A stretch of 64,000 nt of DNA, taken from Rhizopus arrhizus (taxonomy: Eukaryota > Mucoromycota > Mucoromycetes > Mucorales > Rhizopodaceae). The stretch lies in contig JAKZZE010000006.1 of assembly GCA_024220505.1 (NCBI GenBank), positions 248,001 to 312,000 of the forward strand. The letters are read 5' to 3'. The notes beneath the pieces were generated by a model that did not search any database, was not told the origin of the DNA, and saw only the letters and a list, made by a program, of their open reading frames with translations. How positions within the stretch are numbered: the stretch's first letter is position 1; each line of letters starts with the position of its first letter. A program made the translations under genes and the position numbers. This document shows, one piece after another, positions 9,540 through 21,234 of this stretch.

Positions 9540-11679
9540 ATGGCTGATAATTCCACTTTAACTACTGAATCAACTTATTCATTAAATAATGGTGATACAG
9601 CTTGGGTCATGATTTGTGCCTGTTTAGTTTTTTTGATGGTAAAAGATCATTATTTACAATCACAATTTATTAAACAAGTTCAATACAGTCACCTGCTCTT
9701 GGATTCTTTTATGCAGGTCTCGCCAGAGCAAAGAATGCACTTTCACTCATGTACCTGACTGTACTCTCTGTTGCTGTCGTGTCATTTCAAGTAAGAAAAA
9801 AAATAAAGGAAAACGATATAATCGGAGTATAAAACTTACTTTATCTTATCAAACAGTGGTACCTGATTGGATACTCTCTTACTTTTTCGGAAACAGGCGG
9901 TAGATTTATTGGTGACTCGGGTAATAAAAAAGAATTTCAAAAAAAAAAAAACTTTCTGCTAAATTTATCATAGCCAACTTTTTATTAAGAGGTGTGGGCA
10001 TGAAGCCTGCATTGGAAGGTCAGACAATTCCTGCGACTGCTTACATGATCTTTCAAGCCATGTTTGCTGCTCTCACACCAGGTAACACAATAGATAAGAT
10101 CTTGGACCTAGCAATTAAATTCTTTGTTTGTTATACACAGCTCTTGCTTTTGGATCTGCAGCTGAGCGTATGTCTGTAAGTTACACACAAAATAATAGAC
10201 TATTCAATTTACTTATTATCAACAGCTTGGTCCTGCTATTATTTTCATTTTTATTTGGACAACTGTTGTTTATGGTAATCATTTTAAATTTCAGTAACAA
10301 AAAAAATATTGACTTTCATTAGACATCATCACTTGCTGGGTATGGGGTCCTAACGGATGGTTATACCAAATGGGTGTCATGGATTACGCTGGTGGAACAC
10401 CTGTGCACATCTCTAGTGGATTAGCTGCTGTTGCTTATGCAATGGTCATTGGAAAACGTCGTGATTATCATGAAAATGTAAACACGCCACACAATGTTTC
10501 CTTTGTCTTTCTTGGTCTTGCCTTGATGTGGTTTGGTAAATATCTATAAAAAAAATATATATGCTCTTTTCTGATCATCTTTCTTCATTTGTATAGGCTG
10601 GTTTGCTTTTAATGCCGGTAGTGCTTTAGCAGCTAATGCTCGCAGTGTCAATTCTCTTGTCTGTACTCATCTGTCTGCCTGTACTGCTGCTATTGTCTGG
10701 GTCCTTTTAGATTATCGTCATACTCGTAAATGGAGTATCATTGGTCTTTGTACTGGTGCCGTTGCTGGTCTGGCTACTATCACACCCGGCTCTGGTTTTG
10801 TGAGTCCATCGAGTTCTCTTGCCTTTGGTGCTATTGGTTCCGTTGTGTGTTATATTGCTATTTATTACAAGCACAAAATGCGTATTGATGATGCCCTTGA
10901 TGTATTTGGAGGTAAATAGATTTTTTTTTTCTCTCTTTCTTTTGCTTACTCTCATGATAGTACACTACATTGGTGGACTTGTTGGTTTGGTCTTGACAGG
11001 TGTTTTTGCTCAACAAAACATCATTGCACTTGGTTATCCTGAAGGCACATCACTTGAATCCATCCCTATCGGTGGTTGGCTAGACGGTCACTGGATGCAA
11101 GTACCCTATCAATTAGCAGCCATTGTCTCTGTCTCTGTCTGGTCCTTTGTAGTCACTTACATCATCTTGGTCATCATCAACAAGATTCCCTCACTTGCAC
11201 TCCGTCTGGTCGATGAAGATGAAATCATCGGTACCGATTGGGCTCAAATGGGTGAAAGAGCCTACGGTTATCTTCCGTTTGAAGAAGATGAAGAGGCTGA
11301 TTGTTATCGTCGTCGCAGCCACATCGATCCCGATGTACGTTCGATCGCTGCAGGCAGTGGTAATCACATCCAGAAGCATCGTTTCCGTAACAAGATCATG
11401 AAGCTCTTGATGTCTGATAAGCATACCGTCATCCAGGGCGTACCTAACTTGGTGGAAGAGCCCGTCTTGGATTATAGTCAGCAAAAGGAATTGAGCGGTA
11501 GTACGACGACGGTGCATACCGCCCCTAGCTTGGTTCAGAACACGCGTGCAAAACAAGACAAGGAAATCGAGCCGGTGATCATTGAAAGATATCCGATGCA
11601 AACCATGGAAACAGACCCTTCGACCGCAGTTCAAACGCCTGAACATAGCATCAGCAGTGCTAGTGCCTCTCAAAAATAG
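9540..11679 (+). CDS. Ammonium transporter (Amt/Mep family)
   Basis: Nine exons (9540-9638, 9689-9790, 9857-9920, 9974-10081, 10141-10175, 10226-10274, 10323-10535, 10597-10911, 10961-11679) join to 567 aa. Family blocks in order: GFFYAGLARAKNALSLMYL, FQAMFAALTPALAFGSAAER, the signature DYAGGTPVHISSGLAA with the first pore His, WFGWFAFNAGSALAAN, and VHYIGGLVGLVLTG with the second pore His. About 11 membrane segments are expected. A long cytosolic C-tail of about 170 residues follows, starting LRLVDEDEIIGTDWAQMGE, which fits the Mep regulatory region; the remainder is Ser/Thr/Glu-rich. It imports ammonium at the plasma membrane. GATA sites upstream suggest nitrogen control. Confidence 0.95.
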
Positions 11680-12435
11680 ATCATACCCCCTCCAATCCTC
11701 TTTTTTCATGTAAATTGTATTATTTAATCATCCTCTCACCTATACATAAACTATTTTATTCTCTATTTCAAAACTTGTTCCTCGTTTTTGCATAAATTAT
11801 CACAACTTGCTCTACTGCGATCATAGAGTACATACAATTGCTTTCACTTTTTTTATAAAAAAATTGCTTGCTTTCAACTGAAGGCCGTATTTCTTTTAGT
11901 CGTTTTTTGCCTACTTGGCTATTTGTGTACAATGAATGTACACTATGCTAATGATGGAAAGCCCAGGCCTATGACTATTGGAGAATGAGCACCCTGCCCG
12001 AAAAGGGGATCCCAGATGCTTGCTCGCGATCATTTCGAATGCCTTTCACTACAAGAAACAGTGGAGCAAGAAGAACGACGCGGTCTCTAAAAAAGCATTT
12101 AAGCTGAAGCAAAAAAGTGACTGATGGGATGTTTGAGCATTTAGCAAAAGAGCCACTTGTCTATAGAGCGTCATTATATGAGTTGCTTCTCCCCAACTGC
12201 GTTGCTGTAACCATCTTTGATCAGAGAGGCAACCACCAGGCATTTAAAAAAAATGTGCATTCATACTGTCAAAAAGATAAAAAGTAAAATTACTATTCAT
12301 AAAAGCAGAGAAGTTAAGATTATAGATCGCCTCGTCAAATTAAACAAAAGAAAATGGTTATGAACTCCAGACAGGTATTCTTTATCAAATTGAACGTTAG
12401 AAAATTTAAAATGGCCATCAAACACTATGACAGAG
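11680..12435. other. Spacer with possible degraded coding fragments
   Basis: Directly after the transporter. About 12020-12090 reads DHFECLSLQETVEQEERRGL in one frame before a stop, which could be a remnant of the broken reductase gene downstream, but I cannot align it to a known domain. No intact ORF. Confidence 0.35.
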
Positions 12436-13193
12436 AATGTATCTCGCCCTTTTATAACTTGCTCAAGTTTGCCTATCGTCAGGCTAATCCAATGCATGTC
12501 CACTTTATATCCAGTGTGAGTGCTAGTGCTGTCCTAGGTCCCAAAATCGAAGAAAGGCGACTTCCATTTCGACTTTTATTCTGCTATGCCCATGGGATAT
12601 GCGCAATCAAATTTTGTTTATGAAATCCTTCTTAACTATCTTACCAAACAAAAGAATTCCCCTTGTTGTGTTGAGCGTGTTGGACAGATCTCTGGTGACT
12701 CTGAAAATGGCGTTTGGAACACTTCTGAACAATATCCGATGTTATTTGTTTCTGATGGTGCTTTGATGCGCAAGATGCCCAAGCTGAGCACAGAGATTGA
12801 TTGGGCCCCGGTCGACTATGCATCAGCAGCCATAGTTGACATCATGCTTCGTACAGCACATCTCAAAGCAGATGAAGAAAGTTCGATTTATCATATCGTC
12901 AATCTTCAAACCAAAAGCTGATCAGATGTAATTGACACAATGAGGTCTTGTAGTATGGACTTTGAGCTGGTAGACACAGCTGAATGGATTGAGGCTCTAT
13001 CAAAGGATCACTCTCTTCCGGCATTCCGTCTCTTGGTCTTTTACGAAGATAGTTTCAAGTCAGTCTTTCGTATGTCATATTATCAAATAAAGAAAACGTG
13101 TGAAATGGCCCCTGTGCTAGGCCAATTGCCTATGATGGACTCTGAGCTGTTTAAGAAAAACCTTCGTCATTGGCAATCCGTGGGGATTTTATA
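12436..13193 (+). pseudogene. Broken C-terminal part of an adenylate-forming reductase (thioester-reductase domain)
   Basis: The protein sequence matches the NAD-binding_4/thioester reductase domain of Lys2-like and NRPS-like reductases: NLLKFAYRQANPMHVHFISS, then GYAQSNFVYEILL (catalytic YxxxK-like block, with the Lys replaced by Asn), CCVERVGQISGD, IDWAPVDYASAAIVDIML and IYHIVN. Two lesions are visible. A frameshift lies near 12560-12580, between PKIEERR and the frame carrying GYAQSNF. An in-frame TGA at 12919-12921 interrupts what otherwise continues as SDVIDTMRSC...WIEALSKDHSLPAFRLL to a stop at 13193. The adenylation and carrier parts are missing. A functional enzyme would reduce a carrier-bound acyl group to an aldehyde. 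Confidence 0.7.
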
Positions 13194-13278
13194 GTCTATC
13201 GAATTAATTTGTCATTACTTGTCCACGATAAAATAATAGTAAACATCTCAAATAGTATCACACTCTAAACATTGCTTT

Positions 13279-13827
13279 TTATTGTTTTTCAATTTCTGCT
13301 TGCGTTTTAGCTTTAATCGATAAAGCGTGCAAACCTTTGTTTTGAAGTTCGTCGTTCAAAAGACCGTAGATCATACGGTGACGTTGCATCAAGGACTATT
13401 AAAAAATCAGTCAATGGCTACATTTACGAGTCATATCGATGATTGTCCACTTACTTTTCCTTGGAATTCATCGGAAACAACTGTCACTCTACCGTTTTTG
13501 TCATATTAGTTTTTAGTTGCAATTGTCTCTTTTTACATACTTGAAGTGAGTTTCTTTGTTTGTTACACCCTTCATTGCAGCATGGTGTGCATGCAAGTGA
13601 GATTCATTAACAATATCCAAAATAGAAGGATTCAAAGATTGTGAAATCTACAGTAAAAGTAAGCAAAACAAAAACAAGACAACTCAATTTTTCACCTTTG
13701 ATTCAATTGAAAATTGGATGGGTCCTTTTTCTTGTGTTGTCATGAAATCTTTTAGGAAACGAGTTGAAGAGGAATAAGCACGAACTGAATGACGTAAAGG
13801 TTGCAGTTGAAAAACCTTTGAAAACAT
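13279..13827 (-). CDS. BolA-like protein (mitochondrial BolA1/BolA3 class)
   Basis: Four exons (13827-13696, 13647-13541, 13488-13455, 13395-13279) give 129 aa with all phases matching. The N-terminus MFSKVFQLQPLRHSVRAYSS is Arg/Ser-rich without acids, as in a mitochondrial presequence. The BolA fold follows: LNPSILDIVNESHLHAHH, HFKVTVVSDEFQGKSLMQRHR, and IYGLLNDELQNKGLHALSIK. The RHR helix-turn signature and the HAHH histidines, which in BolA1/3 help ligate Fe-S clusters with monothiol glutaredoxins, are present. It likely helps mature [4Fe-4S] proteins. A 22-A tract immediately upstream of the ATG (13830-13851) would lie in the 5' leader. Confidence 0.92.
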
Positions 13828-13851
13828 GAAAAAAAAAAAAAAAAAAAAAAA

Positions 13852-14720
13852 GAAACGTCAAGGAAAAAGCAAGGAGGGCAGGAGAATCACACAAATTTTA
13901 AAAGCGCGGCATTCTCACTTTGACAGACAAACCAGAATGGATAGAGAAATACAGTAAAATGAGTAATAAAAACCCAAAACTCAAATGTTCTTTCTTTTTA
14001 ATTCTTATAGCAAACTAACTACCTTTTTTTTTCTGTTACATGCTTTATAAAGAGAAAGATCCTGCTTACCTTTTCAATAAAGCACATTATAGATCATAAG
14101 TTATTTCGTTTGTACAGGCTTACTTTCATCTTTGCTCCATAAATGGCGTGCCAACTAGAGTTGGATAGAATCCGCATTTCGTATCAGCCTGGGCTTTTGA
14201 ACACTATGCATGTGCCACAATTGATCCATTCGTTTCTAAACCAACGATTATAATGTTTTATGAGTCTATTTATCCTTGGTTTTCTATAAGCAAAGCAAAA
14301 GGATGACGCCATCCAAAGATCTTCAAATGCACAAGATGCTTCATATGGATGCTGTCGTACGAATGCTTGTCATCATTCATCCCATAATCCGAGTTGGTAG
14401 CCTATATCCGAACCCTTTTGTCATGGTGCTCATGAGGAAATAACACAAAATACCTTTTCATGACACTTTTTATTAGTTTTCTTTTGCTCATAAAGAATAT
14501 GTTACAAGTCATTCGTAAAGAGTATTCTATCCCTTTTTATAGACAATATAATTCAAGAAAAAAAAAATAGGCCTGTGTTATATGTAAAAGAAGACTTCAT
14601 GGGCTTTATTTTATTAATTCGTATTTTCTTCTAGTAGTATGTTAAGGATGTTAATGAACCTTGGAAGAAGAATAAGGATATTGCCAAAAAGAGGGAATGC
14701 CAGAAAATAATATCTTAAGG
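13852..14720. other. Intergenic
   Basis: About 0.87 kb between BolA and the small secreted peptide. I see no ORF, RNA gene or repeat. Confidence 0.5.
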
Positions 14721-14945
14721 TTAAGGAAATGCACCAGCAGCCTGTCCAGCAGCACCAGCAGCCTGTATAAAACCATAAGCCTGTCCAGCAGCCTGTTCAG
14801 CAGCACCAGCAACATTTTGAACAGCGTTAGCAGCTACATCAACACCAAAACCTTGTCTTTTCTCTAATTCAACAGAGCCAAGAGGAAGTGAAGACACGAT
14901 CATAAAGACAGATGATAAACCAAAGGAGATGAGAGATAAACGCAT
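14721..14945 (-). CDS. Small secreted Kex2-processed Ala/Gly-rich peptide
   Basis: An intronless 74-aa frame. Residues 1-20 (MRLSLISFGLSSVFMIVSSL) are a clear signal peptide. A short pro-segment ends in LEKR, a Kex2 dibasic site, and the predicted mature peptide of about 44 residues starts QGFGVDVAANAVQ. Its second half repeats an Ala-Gly-Gln pattern (GAAEQAAGQAYG, AAGAAGQAAGAFP) with no Cys. A TATA box lies about 60 bp upstream. I recognise no family; possibilities are a structural wall peptide, a signalling peptide or an effector. Signal plus TATA make it likely real, though it is short. Confidence 0.6.
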   Translation of the reverse strand: MRLSLISFGLSSVFMIVSSLPLGSVELEKRQGFGVDVAANAVQNVAGAAEQAAGQAYGFIQAAGAAGQAAGAFP

Positions 14946-15004
14946 TTTTGTATGTATAGACTCTTGCTTGATAATGTGACGATTAAAGGAAAATAGAATG
15001 CTTC

Positions 15005-15011
15005 TTTTATA
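15005..15011 (-). promoter_or_regulatory. TATA box of the small secreted peptide gene
   Basis: TATAAAA on the minus strand, 60-66 bp upstream of the ATG at 14945, within CATATAAAAGAAGC. The position fits a fungal TATA element with a short leader. Confidence 0.5.
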
Positions 15012-15960
15012 TGTGTGAATGTAAAAAAAATTCGAACGGTTGCAATCTATGCATGCAGACAGTCGCTTATGATTATAAATCTTTTTGGTTTTTTGAAAAT
15101 ATAAAATCTAAAAAAGAGGATGCATACAAATATTTTCTGCAAAGGTCTCGAAAGGGAAGTGCAGAATTTCAGGTTTTCTCAATACAGTTTAATAAAAAAA
15201 AAAGACCCAAACAAAAACATTAAAACAATAAAATAAAAGTGTAAAATTCGATGAGAGTGATAAAGTATATTCTTTATTTAATGTGATTGTATCTAGTATT
15301 TATATCATTTTTCTTTATAAAGATTCAGTTGTATCCTTTCCAATATACTTTAATGAGTTATGACTATAGACCTAAGATAAATAGAGTTCGATATCAAATT
15401 TGTTCCTCATTATGCAAGTAAACTGCTTATATCCATTTCTTTATTTATGTGTCATTACATCCAAAGATGTACTAAAGTAGCTTGTATTGAGTTAAATGAG
15501 TAGAACTAGTTATGACCAAATAAGAGAGGAGAAGGGAAGTCTTTGCAAAACGTTCATTATTCTGATTTGGTCGTTTGAGTGTAAATCATGTTTAAAGTAA
15601 CTCAGAGCACGAGAGATCCATTAAAAATATTACTCTAACATTATTGTTCTCTTTCATGATTATTGTATACTATGCAAGTATAGGAATTGTTACTTGAAAA
15701 TAATCGTTATCGATTGTATGTCTTTTTTAGACTATTCATAACTACGATTTTATTAACATATCCTACGACATGCATCATAAGGAGTGTGTACTACAATAAA
15801 CAAAAGATTCAATATACTAAACATGCGCCTTATGAATCCAATAGACTCTATTGTAGATCATACCTTATGAATTCATGATTAGGAAAGCCATTTTATGTTC
15901 TTAAGCTTTGTTTTTTTTTAAAAAAAAGAAACAGAAATCTAACAAGCTTTTTAATCTTTT
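15012..15960. other. Intergenic, gene-poor
   Basis: AT-rich sequence without a credible ORF. A T10A8-type palindrome occurs at about 15910-15928. Confidence 0.45.
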
Positions 15961-17540
15961 CTACAAGATATTTTCATACTATTTTTTGCTTTTATTAATG
16001 ACCCTGATTATGAAACTGACTATTGAAATGAACTCTGCAGATAATGCCGTGTCTACTATTAATATAGAGATAGAGGAAATGACGATGGACTTATTAACTC
16101 CTTTAATAAAAAAGATGCCATAAAGTAATTAATTCGATAGATGTTATAGTTGAAGTAAAGAAGGATACTAGTAAAATCAGTGAATTATAAAGCAAGTTGC
16201 TGACACAAGCTAGTAATAATATCACTTTGAGCAGAATCAACGTTAATCAAAGTCTCTCTTTCTTTCGTTCTAAACCGGATGGACTGAATGAATCCAAAGA
16301 ATCTAGATTGAGGCAAGGGGTGAACTTTACATTGTCAAGACGAGATTTGTCAAAATTTCAATTGTAGTCTGACGTGCTTTGTTTGCTTCCTCGTGTTTTG
16401 AGTTTGTAGATCATTTTGAAAACGCTTAAATTTTTTTAATATCTACAAAAAGGGCAGTTGAGAATTATAGATATCTGTTGACTCTTTGTGTGCATAATGA
16501 TCATGGTCTCTGATGAACAAAAGAAATGAAACTGTATCCTAATAACTGGGATGAAACCCAGTATCTGTTCTCAAAGAAATAACATGGTTGGTCCAATCAA
16601 GAAAGAGATTCATGGAAAAGGTTTAGATAATAACAGCAAGAAATAATGAAAGCAGCAAATGATGCAGGATTTAGTGAAAAAAAGTTCTTGCAGTGCCGAT
16701 TGATTTATCGCTTCTTGTGAAATACTACATTAATGTGTTAAGGTACGGAAATCATTCAGAGGAAGAGAAAATGACAACTTAACAAGCAACAAGCTTAACC
16801 AACAATACTATGACTGAAGAATAAATACAGCCTGTTTACTCGGAGAACATGAATTTTTTCAAAATCAAGAATGCTCTAATAGTAACTTGAAGTATAAATC
16901 AGTAGATACTTTATTTGGTCAATTTTTATAAAAAAAATGCTTTGAAAATTTATTGTTATCGTCATTAGAGAAAGTAATACAAATGGTATAAATGAATGAG
17001 ACTCATATGAAAGAAAGGATTAAATCAAGAACAGTAACAGGTTAAAAAATGTTCTTTCTTCGAAACAAAGATTATTCCTCGCACTAATAAAAAGTGATGA
17101 AGCTTGTAACATTTATGGAAGATCATGGTTCAGAGGCCATGTCTGCGATGAATATCACAAACCTAAAGCTCTGAAAAAAAGATGAGCTCAGAAAGATAGA
17201 AAGTTGTCGGTGACTACTATCAACAAGTTGAAAGAAGATTCGTTTTGACCAGCAACTCTATATATGGGAGGTTCTATGTTGATAAAAAGGTTGAAATGGG
17301 TTTAATAAATAAAGCTACATTTTCAATACCATCTTGTAAGCCAAAGGGACTCAAAACTCTTCAAAAGGTTTTCACTGTAGCCAAGGATTGCTATAATAGC
17401 AAAAGAGAAATAAAACGCAGCTCATTTGAAGATGCAAAAGAATTCAAAACAATAAAAATAAAAAATAAAAATAAATCAATAGATATTATGAAGAAAGACT
17501 ATCATTTCAATAAAAAACAGAAGAAGCAAGATTAAGATGA
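15961..17540 (+). pseudogene. Decayed long ORF, possibly retroelement gag
   Basis: Protein-like blocks are scattered over the three plus frames and separated by stops and shifts. One near 16030-16120 reads NIEIEEMTMDLLTPLIKKMP. Another at about 16140-16370 includes DVIVEVKKDTSKISEL, a stop, then SLSFFRSKPDGLNESKESRL and RQGVNFTLSRRDLSKFQL. A third at about 17095-17280 reads DEACNIYGRSWFRGHVCDEY and then HKPKALKKR with two stops. The third resembles the gag zinc knuckle of Ty3/gypsy elements (C-x2-C-x6-GH-x-C) with the second Cys changed to Tyr. No reverse transcriptase or LTR was found. The family is tentative. Confidence 0.35.
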
Positions 17541-19100
17541 TGACAAAAAAAAGAACAGCTTTTTAACAAGATTTATTATTGAATACATCAATTTTTGAAG
17601 GAGATATTAATATAGACAGTAGATACCATTGATGTTATTCATAAGGTGTCAATGATTGAGGACACCATTTAACCAAGAGGCACTTGACCAAGCAATCATT
17701 CATTTTGATGTGAGTAGGATGCTTACTTTTACCACACTTGCTACTCTCTATGAAGAAAAGCTCCAGAGTGTTTTCACGTGAAAAAGAAAGATGACGGTAA
17801 ACTAGGAAAACCAGTCTTTGTTTACATCGTACAAAAACAGAATAGTCTCTGTTTATATTTTCAGATACTTTTACAGCACGACCATTATTTAAATGTCTTT
17901 TGCTATTATTAACTTTTATTTTTTTTAAAAAAAAAATGCGATCTAGATTTTTATAATAAATTTAGATTTTGTAAGAGAGACTAGTAAAACATTCAAGTCT
18001 TAGCTTAAAAAGTGCTAATTTAAACCTCGACAAAAGTTTCAAAAAACACTTTTTGCATGTAGTATCTGTTGTAGAGCATCAGCAACTCTCATTCTGGTAA
18101 TTTCAAGCCTAACGAACCAATATTCTGAACATAAATATATTAATAGCAAAAGTCTTATGGAATTTTGTAACGCTTCTAGCAACTGACTCATCAGAAGACA
18201 GGATGTCTACGCTTTTTACAATATCGTTTATATCGAATGCATATTGGTATGAAGATCAGAAAGTTTTTATGCTTACTGTGAAAATAAAAAAATAAGCATG
18301 GTTTAACTTTACAATATGACATAGTAAATGCAAAGGATAAATCAGCATTAACAACAAGTACTGCTTTTTTCTTTTTATCGATGTGAAAGGCATCAGACTA
18401 TTGTACAAGATCAACGATAAATTAGATTTTGCTTCACAAAAATATCATAAACCATTTTGAATCTAGAACTGTTCAACATCGTATTACATTGCTACGATGG
18501 TGACTGAAATGCATATTGTGCTGATATACTGTTTGAATGCAAAGAGATAGTTACTGATGTATATTTTATGCCTGTTTGCGTCTTTATTAAATTCATGCTG
18601 AAGCATCTTACTGCTAGTGGTTAAGTGCAAATGAGAAATCAAAGAATTTAACAACAAGGCTTAAAATATTTGATGCTGATATTTTACATCATGTTTTTAA
18701 CTGATTTTCAATATATTGTAATAATTTTGAACTATAGATTTACCAGCAACTTTTTAGGAAAGGTAGCTGATACCAAATTGTTCATAAGAGTTGGATTACA
18801 AGTCAGAAGCAATAACAACCATAAAGTGTTCAATCCCTAATGTCTAGGATAAATTCAAGATGTAGTATAAAAACAGCAAATTGAAAAATAATCTGAGTTA
18901 CGGAGCCTCATACAAACCCAAAGCTTTGGTAAATCATTTAATAGCCAATAAAAGTGAAAATAATGCTAACACTTTAGAGAACGATTGCTTTGATTGTCCC
19001 ATTATGTTGTTAAAGTGTCCAAGTATTCATATTTGATTACGTGTAATCAGATCAAAAAAGGAATAGAACAAATTTGCGGGGATAATTAAGAGACGCGACT
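17541..19100. other. Gene-poor AT-rich stretch
   Basis: No ORF of note and no RNA gene recognised. Short protein-like runs occur (for example about 17780-17900, HVKKKDDGKLGKPVFVYIVQ), so the retroelement relic may continue here, but I cannot identify a domain. Confidence 0.4.
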
Positions 19101-19195
19101 CAATTTTTTAATAGTGTTTCAGGGGATGGATTAACCGCGTTTCAGGGGCAGCGTCGGATACCGAACTTTTCGGAGTAGGTGGTCCCAAAGAAGAT
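19101..19195 (+). repeat. GC-richer patch with tandem GTTTCAGGGG direct repeat
   Basis: TGTTTCAGGGG at about 19119-19129 and CGTTTCAGGGG at about 19139-19149 form a direct repeat about 20 bp apart. Each includes AGGGG, the core of fungal stress elements. The second runs into GGGGCAGCGT, sharing 10 bases with the end of the 296-bp inverted repeat (GGGGCAGCGT at 9118-9127). It lies about 0.7 kb upstream of the RhoGAP gene. Function unknown. Confidence 0.35.
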
Positions 19196-19856
19196 CACAG
19201 TGATGTCAAAAATAAAACATACAAAATAAACTTTTTTTGCGAAAGCTAAAAATATATCAAACATGAATAGATTATTATAACTTTTGGCTCTTTTTATTAA
19301 AAACATGATATTTTTTATAATCTATAGCCTATAGCTTAAAAGATGTGCATAACGTGTAAACTAAACAAGGCTTGCTTGGCACTTGCGCACAATAAGAGCT
19401 GGCTTCATCATTTTAAGCCTGGACTCTTTTCAAATAAAGTGGCTAATGCTCTATTAAGTTACACGAAAAAGTCTTTTTGTGAAACGAAATTAAAGTAATT
19501 ATCGGATTTAATTGAATAGGAGTTTCCCAGAAATATAAAAATAATTAAAGCCTTTTTATTAATTTTCTGCATCCTTTTCTCTTTCTTTCTACAAATGATT
19601 TGCGACAGCCCATATAAAGAAGACAATGTATATTGATATAAATATTGGCGTATATATGTGTATTGACTTCTTTTTATAGTCCCCTTTAAGCTTAGAAGCA
19701 AGACACAGTATACCCTCCTATCGAGGAAACAAGTAATAAAATACAATTGAAGAATAAAAGCAGGCTTTTTTTTAAATATATCAATTAAAATATAGCATAG
19801 AAAATAACTTCAACGAGTTACAAAGGAATACCAAAAATTTTGATAGCAGTAATAAG
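19196..19856. other. Intergenic upstream of RhoGAP gene
   Basis: AT-rich, nothing supported. The last about 100 bp before the ATG at 19857 are A-rich, as in leaders of neighbouring genes. Confidence 0.45.
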
Positions 19857-21199
19857 ATGAAGCAGCATTGGGAATTAATTGAATCTTATTATGTTTCTCG
19901 ACTCGATTCGCTACAAAAGGAAATTGAACAAAACACAATTGAAAATCTTAAATTAAGCAAATGCAGAGATGAACTATTAAGAGAAGTGATTCGATTGACC
20001 GAGAGATCCACAGAATTATCGCTCAAGAATGAATCCTTATCGAGGATCATTGCAGAGAAAGAAAATAAAGTGACCGCATTCATGTATAATCCATCGTCTG
20101 AGCCAACACAGCCAGCACAGCCACTAGAGCCACTACAGCCATCCCAATTGCTCCAACGTCTGCAACAAAATGCGACAGCAGTAGGTGTTACTCTCAAGGA
20201 TCCCTCTTCATCTGATAGTTTACCCAATGTGACAATAAATGATGATAATAAACCTGAGCCTTCTAAATCAGAACCAAGATCTAAAAAGGAACCAGGTCTC
20301 TTTAGGCAACTCAGTCTTCGGCTTTCAACCAGAAAAAGAAGGCAGCAAGAGGACCTTACACAGTCGGAGAATACAAATGATCATGCCAAGGCAAACCTTG
20401 TTATACCGGAAGCCATATTACATCCTGCAATGGTCGTAGAAAGTCCTTTAGAAAAACGAAAAGGTATGCAGAATCAGTTGAATGCTATTTTTTTTGGCTA
20501 ATATTCCAATGTAGGTTTAATGTTTGGTAATGACCTTATTGAACAATCAAAACACGAAAACCTAATGATTCCATCTATTATCACAAGATGTATTGAGCAA
20601 GTTGAATCGAGAGGTTTAGATGTAGAAGGCATCTATCGTAAATCAGGTTCATATAATCAAGTCAAAGATCTACAAGAAGCGCTTGAAGAAAACACCAAGA
20701 TTCAATTATCAGACTATGACGACATTGCTGTCATTACTAGTGTGTTGAAGATTTACCTAAGAAGTTTACCAAAACCTTTACTCTCGAATGACTTCATATG
20801 TAGGTTATTATTTAGATAAACTTACAACTCACATGCTTTTGTAGTGTCACCTATGATTAACAATTCACAAGAACGGTTAAATAAAATGTATAATTTGCTT
20901 CATGCTATGCCGAGAGAAGTTTATTGTACAACCAAGTACCTTGTACAACATTTAAGAAGGTTTAAACTATTTTACTTTATAAAAGAAAGATTTACCAACT
21001 GTTCTTTAGGGTTCATGAAAATCAAGCCATCAATCGTATGCCGTCCAAGAATCTTGCTGTTGTTTTCGGCCCTACTTTAATGAGATTTACAGGTGATATT
21101 GTGATAGGAAATGAAGAAAAACAAACACATGAGATGATAAATACAGTTGATTTTATTATAATGCAAAGTCATATTTTATTCGCTGATTATTATCCTTAA
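19857..21199 (+). CDS. RhoGAP-domain protein with N-terminal coiled coil
   Basis: Four exons (19857-20463, 20515-20799, 20845-20959, 21010-21199) join to 398 aa. Residues about 10-75 form a Leu/Glu-rich coiled coil. A Pro/Gln-rich linker and a basic patch (LRLSTRKRRQQED) follow. The RhoGAP domain begins MFGNDLIEQSKHENLMIPSI and contains the arginine finger block GLDVEGIYRKSGSYNQV (Arg in GIYRKSG), VITSVLKIYLRSLPKPLL, and MPSKNLAVVFGPTLMRF. It should stimulate GTP hydrolysis on Rho/Rac/Cdc42 and act in polarity and actin control. It ends 35 bp from the convergent ORC2 gene. Confidence 0.9.
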
Positions 21200-21234
21200 A
21201 TAAAATAAAAAGCTGGTTCTTTTTTTTTTACTTT

